A stretch of 64,000 bases of DNA, taken from the NCBI GenBank assembly GCA_002371265.1, contig DFGT01000006.1, positions 111,408 through 175,407 of the forward strand, given 5' to 3'. Position numbers and translations under genes: made by a program. This stretch comes from Bacteroidales bacterium UBA3743. Lineage in GTDB: Bacteria; Bacteroidota; Bacteroidia; Bacteroidales; Paludibacteraceae. The notes beneath the pieces were generated by a model, which was not told where the DNA came from, made no database searches, and worked only from the letters and a program-made list of their open reading frames with translations. Shown piece by piece: positions 55,008-63,219 of the stretch. The number at the start of each line of letters is the position of its first letter. Positions within the stretch are counted from its first letter, which is position 1.

Positions 55008-55310
55008 ATGAGGGATGAGTTGAAGAACATAAACAAGGCTTTTGAAAGCAAGGTGCGTCTGGGTATTATGTCGGCGCTGATGGTGAACGAGGAGTTGGAT
55101 TTCGTGAGCCTGAAGACGTTGCTTGAACTGACCGACGGCAATCTCGCCAGCCATACCAAAAGTTTGGAGGAACTGGGCTACATTGAGAGCCATAAGCAGT
55201 TTGTCGGCCGTAAACCAAACACCACTTTCAATATCACAGAGCGTGGACAGGCGGCTTTCGAGGAACACTTGAATGCGTTGGAGTCTTTCTTAAAACTCTC
55301 AAGAGGGTAG
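55008..55310 (+). CDS. Winged-helix transcriptional regulator (creD-linked)
   Basis: 100 residues, ATG at 55008, 2 bp after the preceding stop. Winged helix of the ArsR/MarR-like HTH_34 type: FESKVRLGIMSALM, the recognition helix in LTDGNLASHTKSLEELGYI and the wing FVGRKPNTTFNITERGQ. It very likely binds the palindrome repeated at 54368, 55334 and 56308 and so controls its own operon and creD. The DNA target is inference. Confidence 0.85.
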   Translation: MRDELKNINKAFESKVRLGIMSALMVNEELDFVSLKTLLELTDGNLASHTKSLEELGYIESHKQFVGRKPNTTFNITERGQAAFEEHLNALESFLKLSRG

Positions 55311-55333
55311 TGTCCTCTTTTTTTTACTATGTT

Positions 55334-55355
55334 ACTTTGAAATACAAAGTACTTT
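55334..55355 (+). promoter_or_regulatory. Operator site 2 of the creD-type regulon
   Basis: ACTTTGAAATA-CAAAGTACTTT, 24 bp after the regulator gene. It has the same 6-5-11 layout as sites 1 and 3, with one change in the palindrome. The next gene start is 296 bp away, behind a dispersed repeat, so the site may have lost its gene or be used for a distant start. Confidence 0.7.
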
Positions 55356-55431
55356 TGAATTTAATGTAAGTTTTATTTATAAATTAACGTGAATTCGACT
55401 AAATCAAAAAGATAGTTGGAGTGTCATAACT

Positions 55432-55577
55432 GAGGATTGTTAAGGGCCCATGTTTGATTGATATTGGCCCTAACCCCTTCCCATGTGCGAGCCGTAGGCG
55501 AGCACATAAAATTTAATAAAACTACAGAGAGAAAAAGTTCACAGAGAAAGACTTTGTCTTTTTATGAGAAAAGGAGG
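55432..55577. repeat. Dispersed repeat, long form (copy 4)
   Basis: Begins GAGGATTGTTAAGGG, then an 18-bp divergent insert replaces the GCGGAACGC loop, then CCCTAACCCC, GTGCGAGCCGTAGGCGAGCAC in two parts, CACAGAGAAAG, GACTTTGTC and GAGAAAAGGAGG. It lies between operator site 2 and the gene at 55651. Confidence 0.82.
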
Positions 55578-55650
55578 TTAAATATTAATCAGAAAGTGGA
55601 AAATGATTCACAGATTACAATTCATCGAATTCATGTTAAATTAATTTGCT

Positions 55651-55962
55651 ATGAAATTTATTCCAACTTTGGGATTGACAGCAATAGGTTCTGTCGTTCT
55701 TTTTATTGCGGTTTCATTATTACAGGGTGCACTGCATACAATTTTTGAATTTAGTGAGATCCTTCATTTCTTATTCAGTTTTTGTATGGCAATCTTGTTT
55801 TATAGAAAGACTGATACGAGCAGGAAGCTGGTGAAAAGTATTATTATTTCTATAATGCCTTTCATATTAATGGTATGCTTTGCTGTGGCATATTATCTAT
55901 ATTGCTTGGCTTTTTATCTATTTTTTGTTTTTGGTGATGATCCATTTCCTGTCCGTGATTAA
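55651..55962 (+). CDS. Small three-helix membrane protein
   Basis: 103 residues and three hydrophobic segments (about 8-28, 38-48, 65-92). Not recognised. It sits between two dispersed repeats, with operator site 2 upstream of the first. Possibly a member of the creD-type regulon that has been pushed away from its operator. Confidence 0.55.
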   Translation: MKFIPTLGLTAIGSVVLFIAVSLLQGALHTIFEFSEILHFLFSFCMAILFYRKTDTSRKLVKSIIISIMPFILMVCFAVAYYLYCLAFYLFFVFGDDPFPVRD

Positions 55963-56047
55963 AAATTGGTTAAGTATAGGATCTCAACTCGAAAAATCAG
56001 AAGCTCAAGTTTCGTAAGTGGATTTTTTCCCTGGTTGGCATTTAATA

Positions 56048-56222
56048 GAGGATTGTTAAGGGCGGAACGCCCTAACCTCTTTCTCTGCATTGCGAGCCGT
56101 AGGCGAGCACTTTAATAAAACTTTGCATGATGACTTCCTTATTCAATGTCCTTTGTTGTCGCTCGCACTTACGTGCTCGCGATAAAGGGAGGAATAAGGG
56201 CGTTCCGCCCTTTGTAATCCTC
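56048..56222. repeat. Dispersed repeat, inverted pair (copy 5)
   Basis: Left arm GAGGATTGTTAAGGGCGG plus AACGCCCTAAC (56048-56076). The right arm (56194-56222) is its near complement, ending GTAATCCTC. A GTGCGAGCCGT-AGGCGAGCAC block follows the left arm and a CGCTCGCACTTACGTGCTCGCG block precedes the right arm. Same plan as copy 2: two elements facing each other. Confidence 0.85.
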
Positions 56223-56307
56223 ATTTTCACACAAAATTGAATATGAAACATACTTGCGAAACTAGAATCAGTGGCAAATTAGAATCAAATATTTTTTTTA
56301 CTTATAT

Positions 56308-56329
56308 ACTTTGAAATTCAAAGTACTTT
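56308..56329 (+). promoter_or_regulatory. Operator site 3, upstream of creD
   Basis: ACTTTGAAATT-CAAAGTACTTT with a perfect 7-1-7 palindrome (56309-56323), 14 bp before the creD ATG. Spacing to the start is nearly the same as at site 1 (16 bp). Confidence 0.78.
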
Positions 56330-56343
56330 AAAATTTTTAGATT

Positions 56344-57711
56344 ATGGAAACACAAAACGAAAAAGTGGTAGAAACCACATCAGCAGCAACAGAAAACACA
56401 GGCAGAAGAGTAGGTATTAAGATGATCATCATCTTCGTGCTTTCACTGTTGTTGATCATTCCTATGGAGATGATCGAAGACTTGATCTACGAACGTAAAA
56501 GGACATCAGAAGATGCCATTGAGAAGGTGACGGGGCAATGGTGCGCGGCTCAGCAGATTGTCGGCCCGACGCTTACAATCCCGAAGCAAACATATTCCAC
56601 TTATACGAATGTTGATGGAGAAGAGTCGAAAGTGAAGAGTGTGGTGGATGTGAGGGTGTTGCCTAAAAAACTGGATATTAAGGGGGATATTCAGAACAAA
56701 ATTCGCAAAAAAGGCATATACCAGATCTCCCTTTTCTCCGCTCCTATTGAAATGAATGGCTTTTTTGAACTGAGTGAGGAGATGCAGAAATGTGTATCAG
56801 AGATGGATGATGTCAACAGATCCGTCACAGTGGAGTTGGCTTTAAGTGACCTGAAAGGAATCAAAGACGAGATGAAGATTACGATTGCAGGCACGGAGTT
56901 GGATTTGAAGCCTGATGGCAACGGACTGTTGAATGAGACAAGTCAGATTTCCGCAAAGGTGAACCTTGGAGAGCTTCAGGATCTTAACAAAATCCCATTC
57001 ACTATGAAGTTCAATATCAAGGGTTCGCAGTCGATAAAATTCGTGCCAATAGGTGAGATGACCACCGTCGCACTGACATCTAACGCCACGACTCCAAGTT
57101 TTACGGGCAATTTCCTTCCTGACGAAAGTTCGGTCGCCGACAGCGGATTCACATGTAACTGGAAGATTTCATATCTCAACAGAAATTATCCGCAACAAAT
57201 TTCAACAGAAACAAGAGACGTGATTGATGCGGTACGCAATTCAGCGTTTGGAGTCGACCTATTGATTCCTGTACAGCATTATCAGCAGTCACTCCGTTGC
57301 ACTAAGTATGCTATGCTTTTCATTATGTTGACATTTGCGGTGTTCTTCTTTGTGGAGCACATCCAGCAGAAGAACATCCATCCGATCCAGTATCTGCTCG
57401 TCGGCCTGGCTCTTACTCTTTTCTATTCGCTGCTGATCTCATTGTCGGAGCATATCGGATTTGTTCCAGCTTATGCTGTGGCGTCTGTGATGACGATTGC
57501 CATGCTCACCGTCTACACCGCTGCTGTGTTGAGGATTAAGAAGACTGCGTTCTATATCGGTGGTATTCTGACGGTGCTTTACGTCTACATTTTCGTGCTG
57601 ATCCGGATGGAGACTTATGCTTTGGTTGCTGGAAGTGTCGGACTGTTCTTTATCTTGGCTGGCATCATGTATCTGTCGCAGAAGGTAGATTGGAATAAGA
57701 TTGTAAAATGA
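56344..57711 (+). CDS. creD: Cell envelope integrity protein CreD
   Basis: 455 residues, standard for CreD. One N-terminal helix (about 23-42), a long periplasmic beta domain (about 45-310; GQWCAAQQIVGPTLTIP, GIYQISLFSAPIEMNG), then about five C-terminal helices (from LLIPVQHYQQSLRCTKYAMLFIMLTFAVFFFVEH). Inner membrane protein, inducible by envelope stress in Enterobacteria. Its regulator here is a small winged-helix protein rather than CreBC. Confidence 0.95.
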   Translation: METQNEKVVETTSAATENTGRRVGIKMIIIFVLSLLLIIPMEMIEDLIYERKRTSEDAIEKVTGQWCAAQQIVGPTLTIPKQTYSTYTNVDGEESKVKSVVDVRVLPKKLDIKGDIQNKIRKKGIYQISLFSAPIEMNGFFELSEEMQKCVSEMDDVNRSVTVELALSDLKGIKDEMKITIAGTELDLKPDGNGLLNETSQISAKVNLGELQDLNKIPFTMKFNIKGSQSIKFVPIGEMTTVALTSNATTPSFTGNFLPDESSVADSGFTCNWKISYLNRNYPQQISTETRDVIDAVRNSAFGVDLLIPVQHYQQSLRCTKYAMLFIMLTFAVFFFVEHIQQKNIHPIQYLLVGLALTLFYSLLISLSEHIGFVPAYAVASVMTIAMLTVYTAAVLRIKKTAFYIGGILTVLYVYIFVLIRMETYALVAGSVGLFFILAGIMYLSQKVDWNKIVK

Positions 57712-57754
57712 CGTAAGTGTCGCAGAGATTGTCTGGATAGTCAATGACCTATGT

Positions 57755-58162
57755 ATGATGAAAAGTTTCATAGACTGTATAAGTTTTATATTTATCGCTT
57801 TCGTTGTCATTTATCCCTTTTTCATTGTGCCGTTTATAAAGGACAAGAAATATTTGGTGATTCTGATTCTTGCTTTTTTTATTGTGGATGGAATACTTCT
57901 CCTCATGTTCTTTGGAATGGATGATTATTCTACCAAATGGTTGATGGAATATTATGGATATGATCTGGATGGCATGAGTGAAAGCGAGTGTTATCGGAAT
58001 GTGGAGCCTGGCGATAGGGTGATGGTGGAAGGAATGTCGTCGCATATTATGGGGATTGGATGGTCTTTAAGAGCGGTGTTTGCCTATGTTATCATCGTTC
58101 CGTTTCAAATCATTTTATCGCTTATAGAGTATTATGTAATCAGACACATAAAAGCTTGTTAA
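57755..58162 (+). CDS. Membrane protein downstream of creD
   Basis: 135 residues, starting at the first of two ATGs. Three hydrophobic segments (about 4-27, 33-55, 104-128). The middle soluble loop contains KWLMEYYGYDLDGMSESECYRNVEPGDRVMVEG. Not recognised. Gap to creD is 43 bp, so probably co-transcribed. Confidence 0.6.
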   Translation: MMKSFIDCISFIFIAFVVIYPFFIVPFIKDKKYLVILILAFFIVDGILLLMFFGMDDYSTKWLMEYYGYDLDGMSESECYRNVEPGDRVMVEGMSSHIMGIGWSLRAVFAYVIIVPFQIILSLIEYYVIRHIKAC

Positions 58163-58173
58163 GGTTTTGTTTT

Positions 58174-58309
58174 GAGGATTGTTAAGGGCGGAACGCCCTA
58201 ACCCCTCCCTCACAAGTGCGAGCCGAAGGCGAGCACTTATAAAACTAAAACCACAGAGAATAAAGTTCTCAGAGAAAGTCTACGACTTTATTTGAGGAAA
58301 AGAGAAGAG
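58174..58309. repeat. Dispersed repeat, long form (copy 6)
   Basis: Starts GAGGATTGTTAAGGGCGG and includes AACGCCCTAACCCCTCCC, GTGCGAGCC-GAA-GGCGAGCAC, CACAGAGAATAAAGTTCTC and AAAGTCTACGACTTT. The best-preserved long copy; it differs from copy 1 at only a few places in its first 70 bp. Confidence 0.88.
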
Positions 58310-58361
58310 AAAAACAGTCATAAACTAAGACAGAGCCTTTAATTTTTACATAGGTTTGCTA

Positions 58362-58760
58362 ATGAATTTACATCTTATGAAAAGAGCAATTTATATTTTC
58401 CTGTTTGTATTGATATTTGTGCAGGAAGTCATTATCGCAATGTATGTAGACGATGCGTTTATCCGTCCATACGGGGGAGACATCATAGTGGAGTGGTTGA
58501 TATACTGCTTTGTCCGTATCTTCTATCCGAAGAGATTTAAGATGTTGCCGATGTATATATTCCTGTTTTCAGTTGGAATCGAGATCACTCAGTATTTCAA
58601 ACTGGTAGAGGTGATAGGTCTTTCCGACAACAGTATAGCTTGTGCCGTGATGGGGACATCCTTCGCATGGGCAGACATTATCTGCTATGCCATCGGATGT
58701 GTGAGCATTCGTTTGGGTCAGGAAATATGGAGGATGAGGCAAAAGAAGGAATTGGTGTGA
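58362..58760 (+). CDS. DUF2809 family membrane protein
   Basis: 132 residues from ATG 58362 (58377 is the alternative and gives a cleaner first helix). Four hydrophobic segments with the DUF2809 pattern DAFIRPYGGDIIVEWLIYCF and VGIEITQYFKLVEVIGLSDN, GTSFAWADIICYAIGC. Function unknown. Bounded by a repeat upstream and a terminator downstream. Confidence 0.82.
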   Translation: MNLHLMKRAIYIFLFVLIFVQEVIIAMYVDDAFIRPYGGDIIVEWLIYCFVRIFYPKRFKMLPMYIFLFSVGIEITQYFKLVEVIGLSDNSIACAVMGTSFAWADIICYAIGCVSIRLGQEIWRMRQKKELV

Positions 58761-58765
58761 AAATG

Positions 58766-58796
58766 TAGGGGGTAGGTCTTGTGCCTGCCCCTATTT
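58766..58796 (+). terminator. Probable terminator after DUF2809 gene
   Basis: Imperfect stem TAGGGGGTAGG / CCTGCCCCTA with a 7-nt loop, then TTTGATTT. Confidence 0.6.
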
Positions 58797-58972
58797 GATT
58801 TCTATTGTATAGATTATTTATTTTGAATATACTTAATGTTAATAGGAGAATGGGTAAATGTTATAACCTTTATAAAATTGCAAACGGATTTTAAGTTTTT
58901 TTTCTTATCTTAGCGGATATTTCTAAAAATAAACAGTATATTATTTCCGAAACCTTCATTTAAGACAAAGTA

Positions 58973-60088
58973 ATGAAACAAGATATAGTTTCCTCTGAAT
59001 ATCTACATGCAGTAAAAGCTATAAAACAAGCAATATTGGAAAGTCGCTATCGGGCAGCAAAGTTAGTGAACAAAGAATTGCTTTCGCTCTATTATTGGGT
59101 AGGCAATTATGTCTCTGTCCATAGTCGTGTAGATGCATGGAACACGAATGCCATTGCAACCATCGCAAAAATGCTTCAGCAGGAGTTGCCTGGATTAACA
59201 GGTTTCTCTGAGACAAATATCAAGAATATGCGTATTTTCTATGAGGCATGGGGATCTGTGTTAAATCGGCAGTTGACGGCTGCCGAATTGGAAAAGCCTC
59301 TAGATTTCAGTGCGTTACAAAATCGGCAACTGGTGGCTGCCGATTTAGATGCCTATGATTTTGAGTGTTTCCTAAGTGTCGGTTTTACTAATCACCGTGA
59401 GATTCTAAGAAAGACTTATTCCCTAGAGGAAAGACTTTTTTATATCAGACGATGTGCAAAGGAATTCTGGAGTAAGGATACTCTTAAATATCATCTTACT
59501 GAGAATCTTTATAAGAAAGAAGGTTCCATCCAACAAACCAATTTCAACAAGACCCTGGATAATTCAGTATTCAAGCAGCGGGCTTTGCAATCATTCAAGG
59601 ATGAGTATCTGTTGGATTTTATCAACATAGAAGATCCTGAATTAGTTGATGAAAGGGAAATTGAACAAGGCATCATCCAAAACATCAAAAATTTTATTAT
59701 GGCATTTGGCCCAGATTTTGCTTTTATGGGCAATCAGTACCGATTGGAGGTGTCTGGTCAGGAGTTTGTCATCGACTTGTTGTTCTTTTCCCGTCGTCTA
59801 AAAAGCCTTGTCGCCTTTGAGTTAAAACGTGGAGATTTTAAACCGGAATATACTGGGAAAATGAACTTTTATTTGGCTGCACTTGACAAATATGTAAAGC
59901 TGCCGGAAGAAAATCCATCAATTGGCATCATCCTTTGCAAAACTAGGAATGAGGAAATCGTGGAATTGTCATTTTCCGACACGACGAAGCCAATGGGTGT
60001 AGCAACTTATCGTACTTCTAATGAATTGCCACAGCCATTGAGGGATGCATTGCCTGATATGGAAGAATTGAAAAAACTTATAAAATAA
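58973..60088 (+). CDS. DUF1016 (YhcG) PD-(D/E)xK nuclease
   Basis: 371 residues. N-terminal DUF1016-N helices (about 10-100; KLVNKELLSLYYWVGNYVS, TGFSETNIKNMRIFYEAW) and a C-terminal nuclease-like fold with FVIDLLFFSRRLKSLVAFELKRG, the Asp then Glu-x-Lys of the PD-(D/E)xK core. An internal near-duplicate (RQLTAAELE, RQLVAADLD) sits near 100-125. Such proteins are linked to restriction-like and mobile regions. A broken restriction-methylase-like frame follows directly. Confidence 0.87.
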   Translation: MKQDIVSSEYLHAVKAIKQAILESRYRAAKLVNKELLSLYYWVGNYVSVHSRVDAWNTNAIATIAKMLQQELPGLTGFSETNIKNMRIFYEAWGSVLNRQLTAAELEKPLDFSALQNRQLVAADLDAYDFECFLSVGFTNHREILRKTYSLEERLFYIRRCAKEFWSKDTLKYHLTENLYKKEGSIQQTNFNKTLDNSVFKQRALQSFKDEYLLDFINIEDPELVDEREIEQGIIQNIKNFIMAFGPDFAFMGNQYRLEVSGQEFVIDLLFFSRRLKSLVAFELKRGDFKPEYTGKMNFYLAALDKYVKLPEENPSIGIILCKTRNEEIVELSFSDTTKPMGVATYRTSNELPQPLRDALPDMEELKKLIK

Positions 60089-60235
60089 TATAGCAAAGAA
60101 ACACTTCGACATATATTTCAGCATCCATTCGATCTACAATAATGGCAACAAATGCTTCAACATTATTTCCATGCTACAGAGTTGAAAGCAGAACCTGAGC
60201 GTATTGAAGGTACTGCTTATGATGAGAAAGAATGA
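60089..60235 (+). pseudogene. Remnant resembling the N-terminus of an Eco57I-type protein
   Basis: Directly after the DUF1016 stop the same frame runs on for 48 codons with one internal TAA. It reads SKETLRHIFQHPFDLQ, stop, WQQMLQHYFHATELKAEPER, then stops at 60233. The HPFDLxxW and HATELKAEPE patterns recall the start of Eco57I-like restriction-methylase proteins from Bacteroidota. The methylase body is absent. The family link is from memory of the pattern and is tentative. Confidence 0.5.
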
Positions 60236-60345
60236 ATATTAGTTTCTACAAGATATTAAATATCGAATATCAATATTTTTTATTGTTACCTCATCTTATT
60301 ATTTCCCATAAATTTCTTATTTTTGTAGGGAATAACAAAGAACGT

Positions 60346-61425
60346 ATGAATATAGCTACTCTTATATCTGGTGGCGTCGATAGCTCTGTTGTTGTGCATC
60401 AATTGTGCGAACAAGGTCTCAAACCAGATTTATTCTATATACAGATCGGTGGTGGATGCGACGGTTTGTCTGATTGCTCCATGGATGATGATATCATGAT
60501 CTCAACTATGATCGCAAAAAAATACGGTTTGCAGTTTGATGTCGTGAATCTTCATAAGGAGTATTGGGAAAACGTTGTCGGCTATGCCAAGGAGAAGGTT
60601 ATGCGTGGACTTACGCCTAATCCGGATGTGATGTGCAACAAACTCATCAAGTTCGGTATGTTCGAGGAGAGAGTGGGCTATCAGTACGATTTCACAGCCA
60701 CTGGCCATTATGCGAGAGCTGTGAGAGAGGGTGGCTTGACGTGGCTCTGCACAGCTCCTGATCCAGTGAAGGACCAGACTGATTTCTTGTCGCAGCTATC
60801 CCAGAAGCAGATCGCAAAGTCGATGTTCCCGATCGGAGACTTGATGAAGAGTGAGGTGCGTAAAATTGCCCAGGAATCCCGTCTTCCCAGCGCATACAGA
60901 AAAGATAGCCAGGGAATATGTTTTCTTGGAAAGTTCAAGTACAACGACTTCCTGAAGAATATAGTCGGAGAGAAAGAGGGTAATATCGTCGACAGGGAGA
61001 GTGGAAAAATTCTCGGAAAACATAAAGGTTTCTGGTACCACACTATAGGCCAGCGTAAGGGACTTGGATTGAGTGGTGGACCATGGTTTGTGGTCGACAA
61101 GGACATTGACGACAATGTGGTGTATGTCTCTCGTTGTGAGCAGAAGGGAGGAATCTACGGCAATAATTTTACTGTCACTGCGTTCAACCATCTCACTTTG
61201 TCGGAACATCCGTGGAAGGCTGGAGAAGTGTACGATATCAAGTTTAAGATTCGTCACACAGAGATGTTGAAGAGCGGAAAACTTCGTCTGGCAGACAATG
61301 GAATTGATCTGAACGTTGAGAGTCCGGAGCCGATTCAGGGCATTGCTCCAGGTCAGTTTGGAGTGATATATGATCAGGATGGTAATAAATGCTACGGAAG
61401 TGGCGAAATACGATTGCAATTGTAA
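60346..61425 (+). CDS. mnmA: tRNA-specific 2-thiouridylase MnmA
   Basis: 359 residues from ATG 60346; an in-frame ATG at 60232 is rejected because the 38 extra residues are AT-rich and unlike the family. PP-loop SGGVDSS (8-14), catalytic Cys97 (NPDVMCN) and Cys192 (DSQGICFLG) for the persulfide relay. Thiolates U34 of Lys, Glu and Gln tRNAs. Intact. Confidence 0.95.
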   Translation: MNIATLISGGVDSSVVVHQLCEQGLKPDLFYIQIGGGCDGLSDCSMDDDIMISTMIAKKYGLQFDVVNLHKEYWENVVGYAKEKVMRGLTPNPDVMCNKLIKFGMFEERVGYQYDFTATGHYARAVREGGLTWLCTAPDPVKDQTDFLSQLSQKQIAKSMFPIGDLMKSEVRKIAQESRLPSAYRKDSQGICFLGKFKYNDFLKNIVGEKEGNIVDRESGKILGKHKGFWYHTIGQRKGLGLSGGPWFVVDKDIDDNVVYVSRCEQKGGIYGNNFTVTAFNHLTLSEHPWKAGEVYDIKFKIRHTEMLKSGKLRLADNGIDLNVESPEPIQGIAPGQFGVIYDQDGNKCYGSGEIRLQL

Positions 61426-61428
61426 AAG

Positions 61429-62712
61429 ATGAAGAGACTGATTTCTGCAATATTCGCTTTGTGGTTTGCGGCCTCTTCGTTTGCCCAGACTAAGGTTTGC
61501 CCGTTGGAGGGTGAAGGTCTGTGGGCGTTCTATGCTCGCGTCGGACTGAATACAAAAGAACTTCGCGACCAATTTTTTGCTCTCAATAAAGGAAAATTCG
61601 GTAAAGATTCCTCTTTGTTGACGGGAGTGTATTATAAAATTCCTCATGCTGGAGATGTCTCCACCGTCGACACGACAAAGAAGATCAAGAAAGTCACAGT
61701 CAAGGATCATGTTTGTCCGTTGGAGGGAGAAGGATTATGGGCTTTTTATGCTCGTGTTGGCTTGAATACCAAGGATTTGCGAGACGTCTTCATGGATGTC
61801 AATCAGGGACGATTTGGAAAAGATGCCTCTCTGTTGACGGGAGTATACTATAAGATTCCTACTATTGACGACATCGAGCCTGAGACTGCTCCTGTGGCGA
61901 AAGACCAGGTGCCGTTGAAGCCCCAGAAGAGTGATGTGATAGAGAAATTGTTTGGAAAAGATTATGAAAGAGTGCCTGTCACGAGCAAGGAGTTGGACGG
62001 TGCTGTTTTCTATCTTGTTTCTGGGCATGGAGGTCCGGATCCAGGTGCGATTGGCAATTATGCCGGTCATGAACTGCATGAAGATGAGTATGCCTATGAT
62101 GTGATTCTTCGTCTTGGCAGACAGTTGATGATGCGAGGCGCAAAAGTGAACTTTATCATTCAGGATCATGTCGACGGAATACGTGACGACCAGTTTTTGC
62201 AGACATCTCGTCGAGAGACATGTATGGGATCGCCGATTCCTCTCGATCAGGTAAAGCGTCTGAAACAGAGATGTGAAAAAATAAATGCGTTGTATAAGAA
62301 GGATAACAAAGGATATCGTCGCGCTGTGTTTATCCATCTCGACAGCCGAAGCGAGAGAAAAAGAATCGATATTTTCCTTTACCATGCCAAGGGAAGCAAA
62401 AAAGGAAAGATGACAGCCGAAAGTATCCGTACAACGTTGGAGGACAAGTATGCACAGCATCAGCCCAACCGTGGATTCGAGGGCACGGTAAGCCGACGAG
62501 ACCTGTTTGTGTTGACAGAGACAAATCCACCGTCGATATTCTTTGAACTTGGCAATATTCAGAATCTGCAGGATCAGCAGCGTTTCATTCGTACAAGCAA
62601 TCGAGAGGCGATGGCAAAGTGGATTGCCGAAGGCTTTGTGAAGGATTACAAGATCCAGAAGCAGATTGAAAAGAATGAAAAGGATAGAGAGACAAAAAAG
62701 AAGAAAAAATAA
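61429..62712 (+). CDS. Exported N-acetylmuramoyl-L-alanine amidase with duplicated N-terminal domain
   Basis: 427 residues. Signal peptide 1-19. Two near-identical 50-residue LysM-like units (23-72 and 95-144; CPLEGEGLWAFYARVGLNTK, LLTGVYYKIP) spaced 72 residues apart. Amidase_3 domain (about 190-400): GHGGPDPGAIG, the second zinc ligand in HEDEYAYDV, FIHLDSR, and the catalytic Glu in FFELGNIQN. A Lys/Glu tail ends the protein. Cleaves peptide stems from glycan strands in the periplasm. It starts 3 bp after mnmA. Confidence 0.9.
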   Translation: MKRLISAIFALWFAASSFAQTKVCPLEGEGLWAFYARVGLNTKELRDQFFALNKGKFGKDSSLLTGVYYKIPHAGDVSTVDTTKKIKKVTVKDHVCPLEGEGLWAFYARVGLNTKDLRDVFMDVNQGRFGKDASLLTGVYYKIPTIDDIEPETAPVAKDQVPLKPQKSDVIEKLFGKDYERVPVTSKELDGAVFYLVSGHGGPDPGAIGNYAGHELHEDEYAYDVILRLGRQLMMRGAKVNFIIQDHVDGIRDDQFLQTSRRETCMGSPIPLDQVKRLKQRCEKINALYKKDNKGYRRAVFIHLDSRSERKRIDIFLYHAKGSKKGKMTAESIRTTLEDKYAQHQPNRGFEGTVSRRDLFVLTETNPPSIFFELGNIQNLQDQQRFIRTSNREAMAKWIAEGFVKDYKIQKQIEKNEKDRETKKKKK

Positions 62713-62948
62713 TGTTGGATGAGAAACTGTTTTTGAATTCAAAAACAATAGCCATTATATAGAGATTATAAGAATGCCCCCTTGGTGGTTCCATGAAAAT
62801 GAATTAATACTAATCAAACATGGATCACTATATAACCAAATCTTTAATTTAAATTTAAGCTGTCTCTAAAAATCAGTCATAAACTATTTTAATAGCTGTT
62901 TTTTTTATTACTTTTACGTCTTAACAATAATTCTTATACTTATATACT
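62713..62948. other. Gene-free spacer with a 20-bp palindrome
   Basis: TGTTTTTGAATTCAAAAACA (62728-62747) is a perfect palindrome without a loop, 15 bp after the amidase stop. It could be a terminator hairpin or an operator. The remaining 200 bp carry no convincing gene; short transposase-like scraps are too weak to name. Confidence 0.5.
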
Positions 62949-63215
62949 ATGTCTACGTATAATCTTACATTAAATGATAATTTGTTAAAAAGAGCAAAAG
63001 GTTCATTTCCGACCCAGGAGGCGATTAAAGTCTGGATGGAACAGCAGATTGAACGTATGTTAAGACAGATTTCCGTTGATGAGCAGCAGCAAAACAAACC
63101 ATTGCGAGCAGTGCATGTCAGTGAAAGAATTAAGTCTTTATCCGCTGTGCCACCATCTTCTTCACATGAAGACTATAAGGATGAATTGACAGATGTGATT
63201 TCTGATAAATACTAA
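62949..63215 (+). CDS. Antitoxin of a PIN toxin-antitoxin pair
   Basis: 88 residues. N-terminal half (STYNLTLNDNLLKRAKGSFP) looks like a ribbon-helix-helix DNA-binding unit; the C-terminal half is polar and probably disordered until bound to the toxin. The stop is 4 bp before the PIN toxin start, the usual coupled arrangement. It should also repress its own promoter. Confidence 0.78.
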   Translation: MSTYNLTLNDNLLKRAKGSFPTQEAIKVWMEQQIERMLRQISVDEQQQNKPLRAVHVSERIKSLSAVPPSSSHEDYKDELTDVISDKY

Positions 63216-63219
63216 CAAT

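Noticed and set aside
60232..60345. Longer start for mnmA
   Set aside because: The extra residues are not MnmA-like and begin inside the pseudogene end.
62749..62870. Transposase C-terminal scrap
   Set aside because: Only a few residues look transposase-like, in two frames; too short to support.
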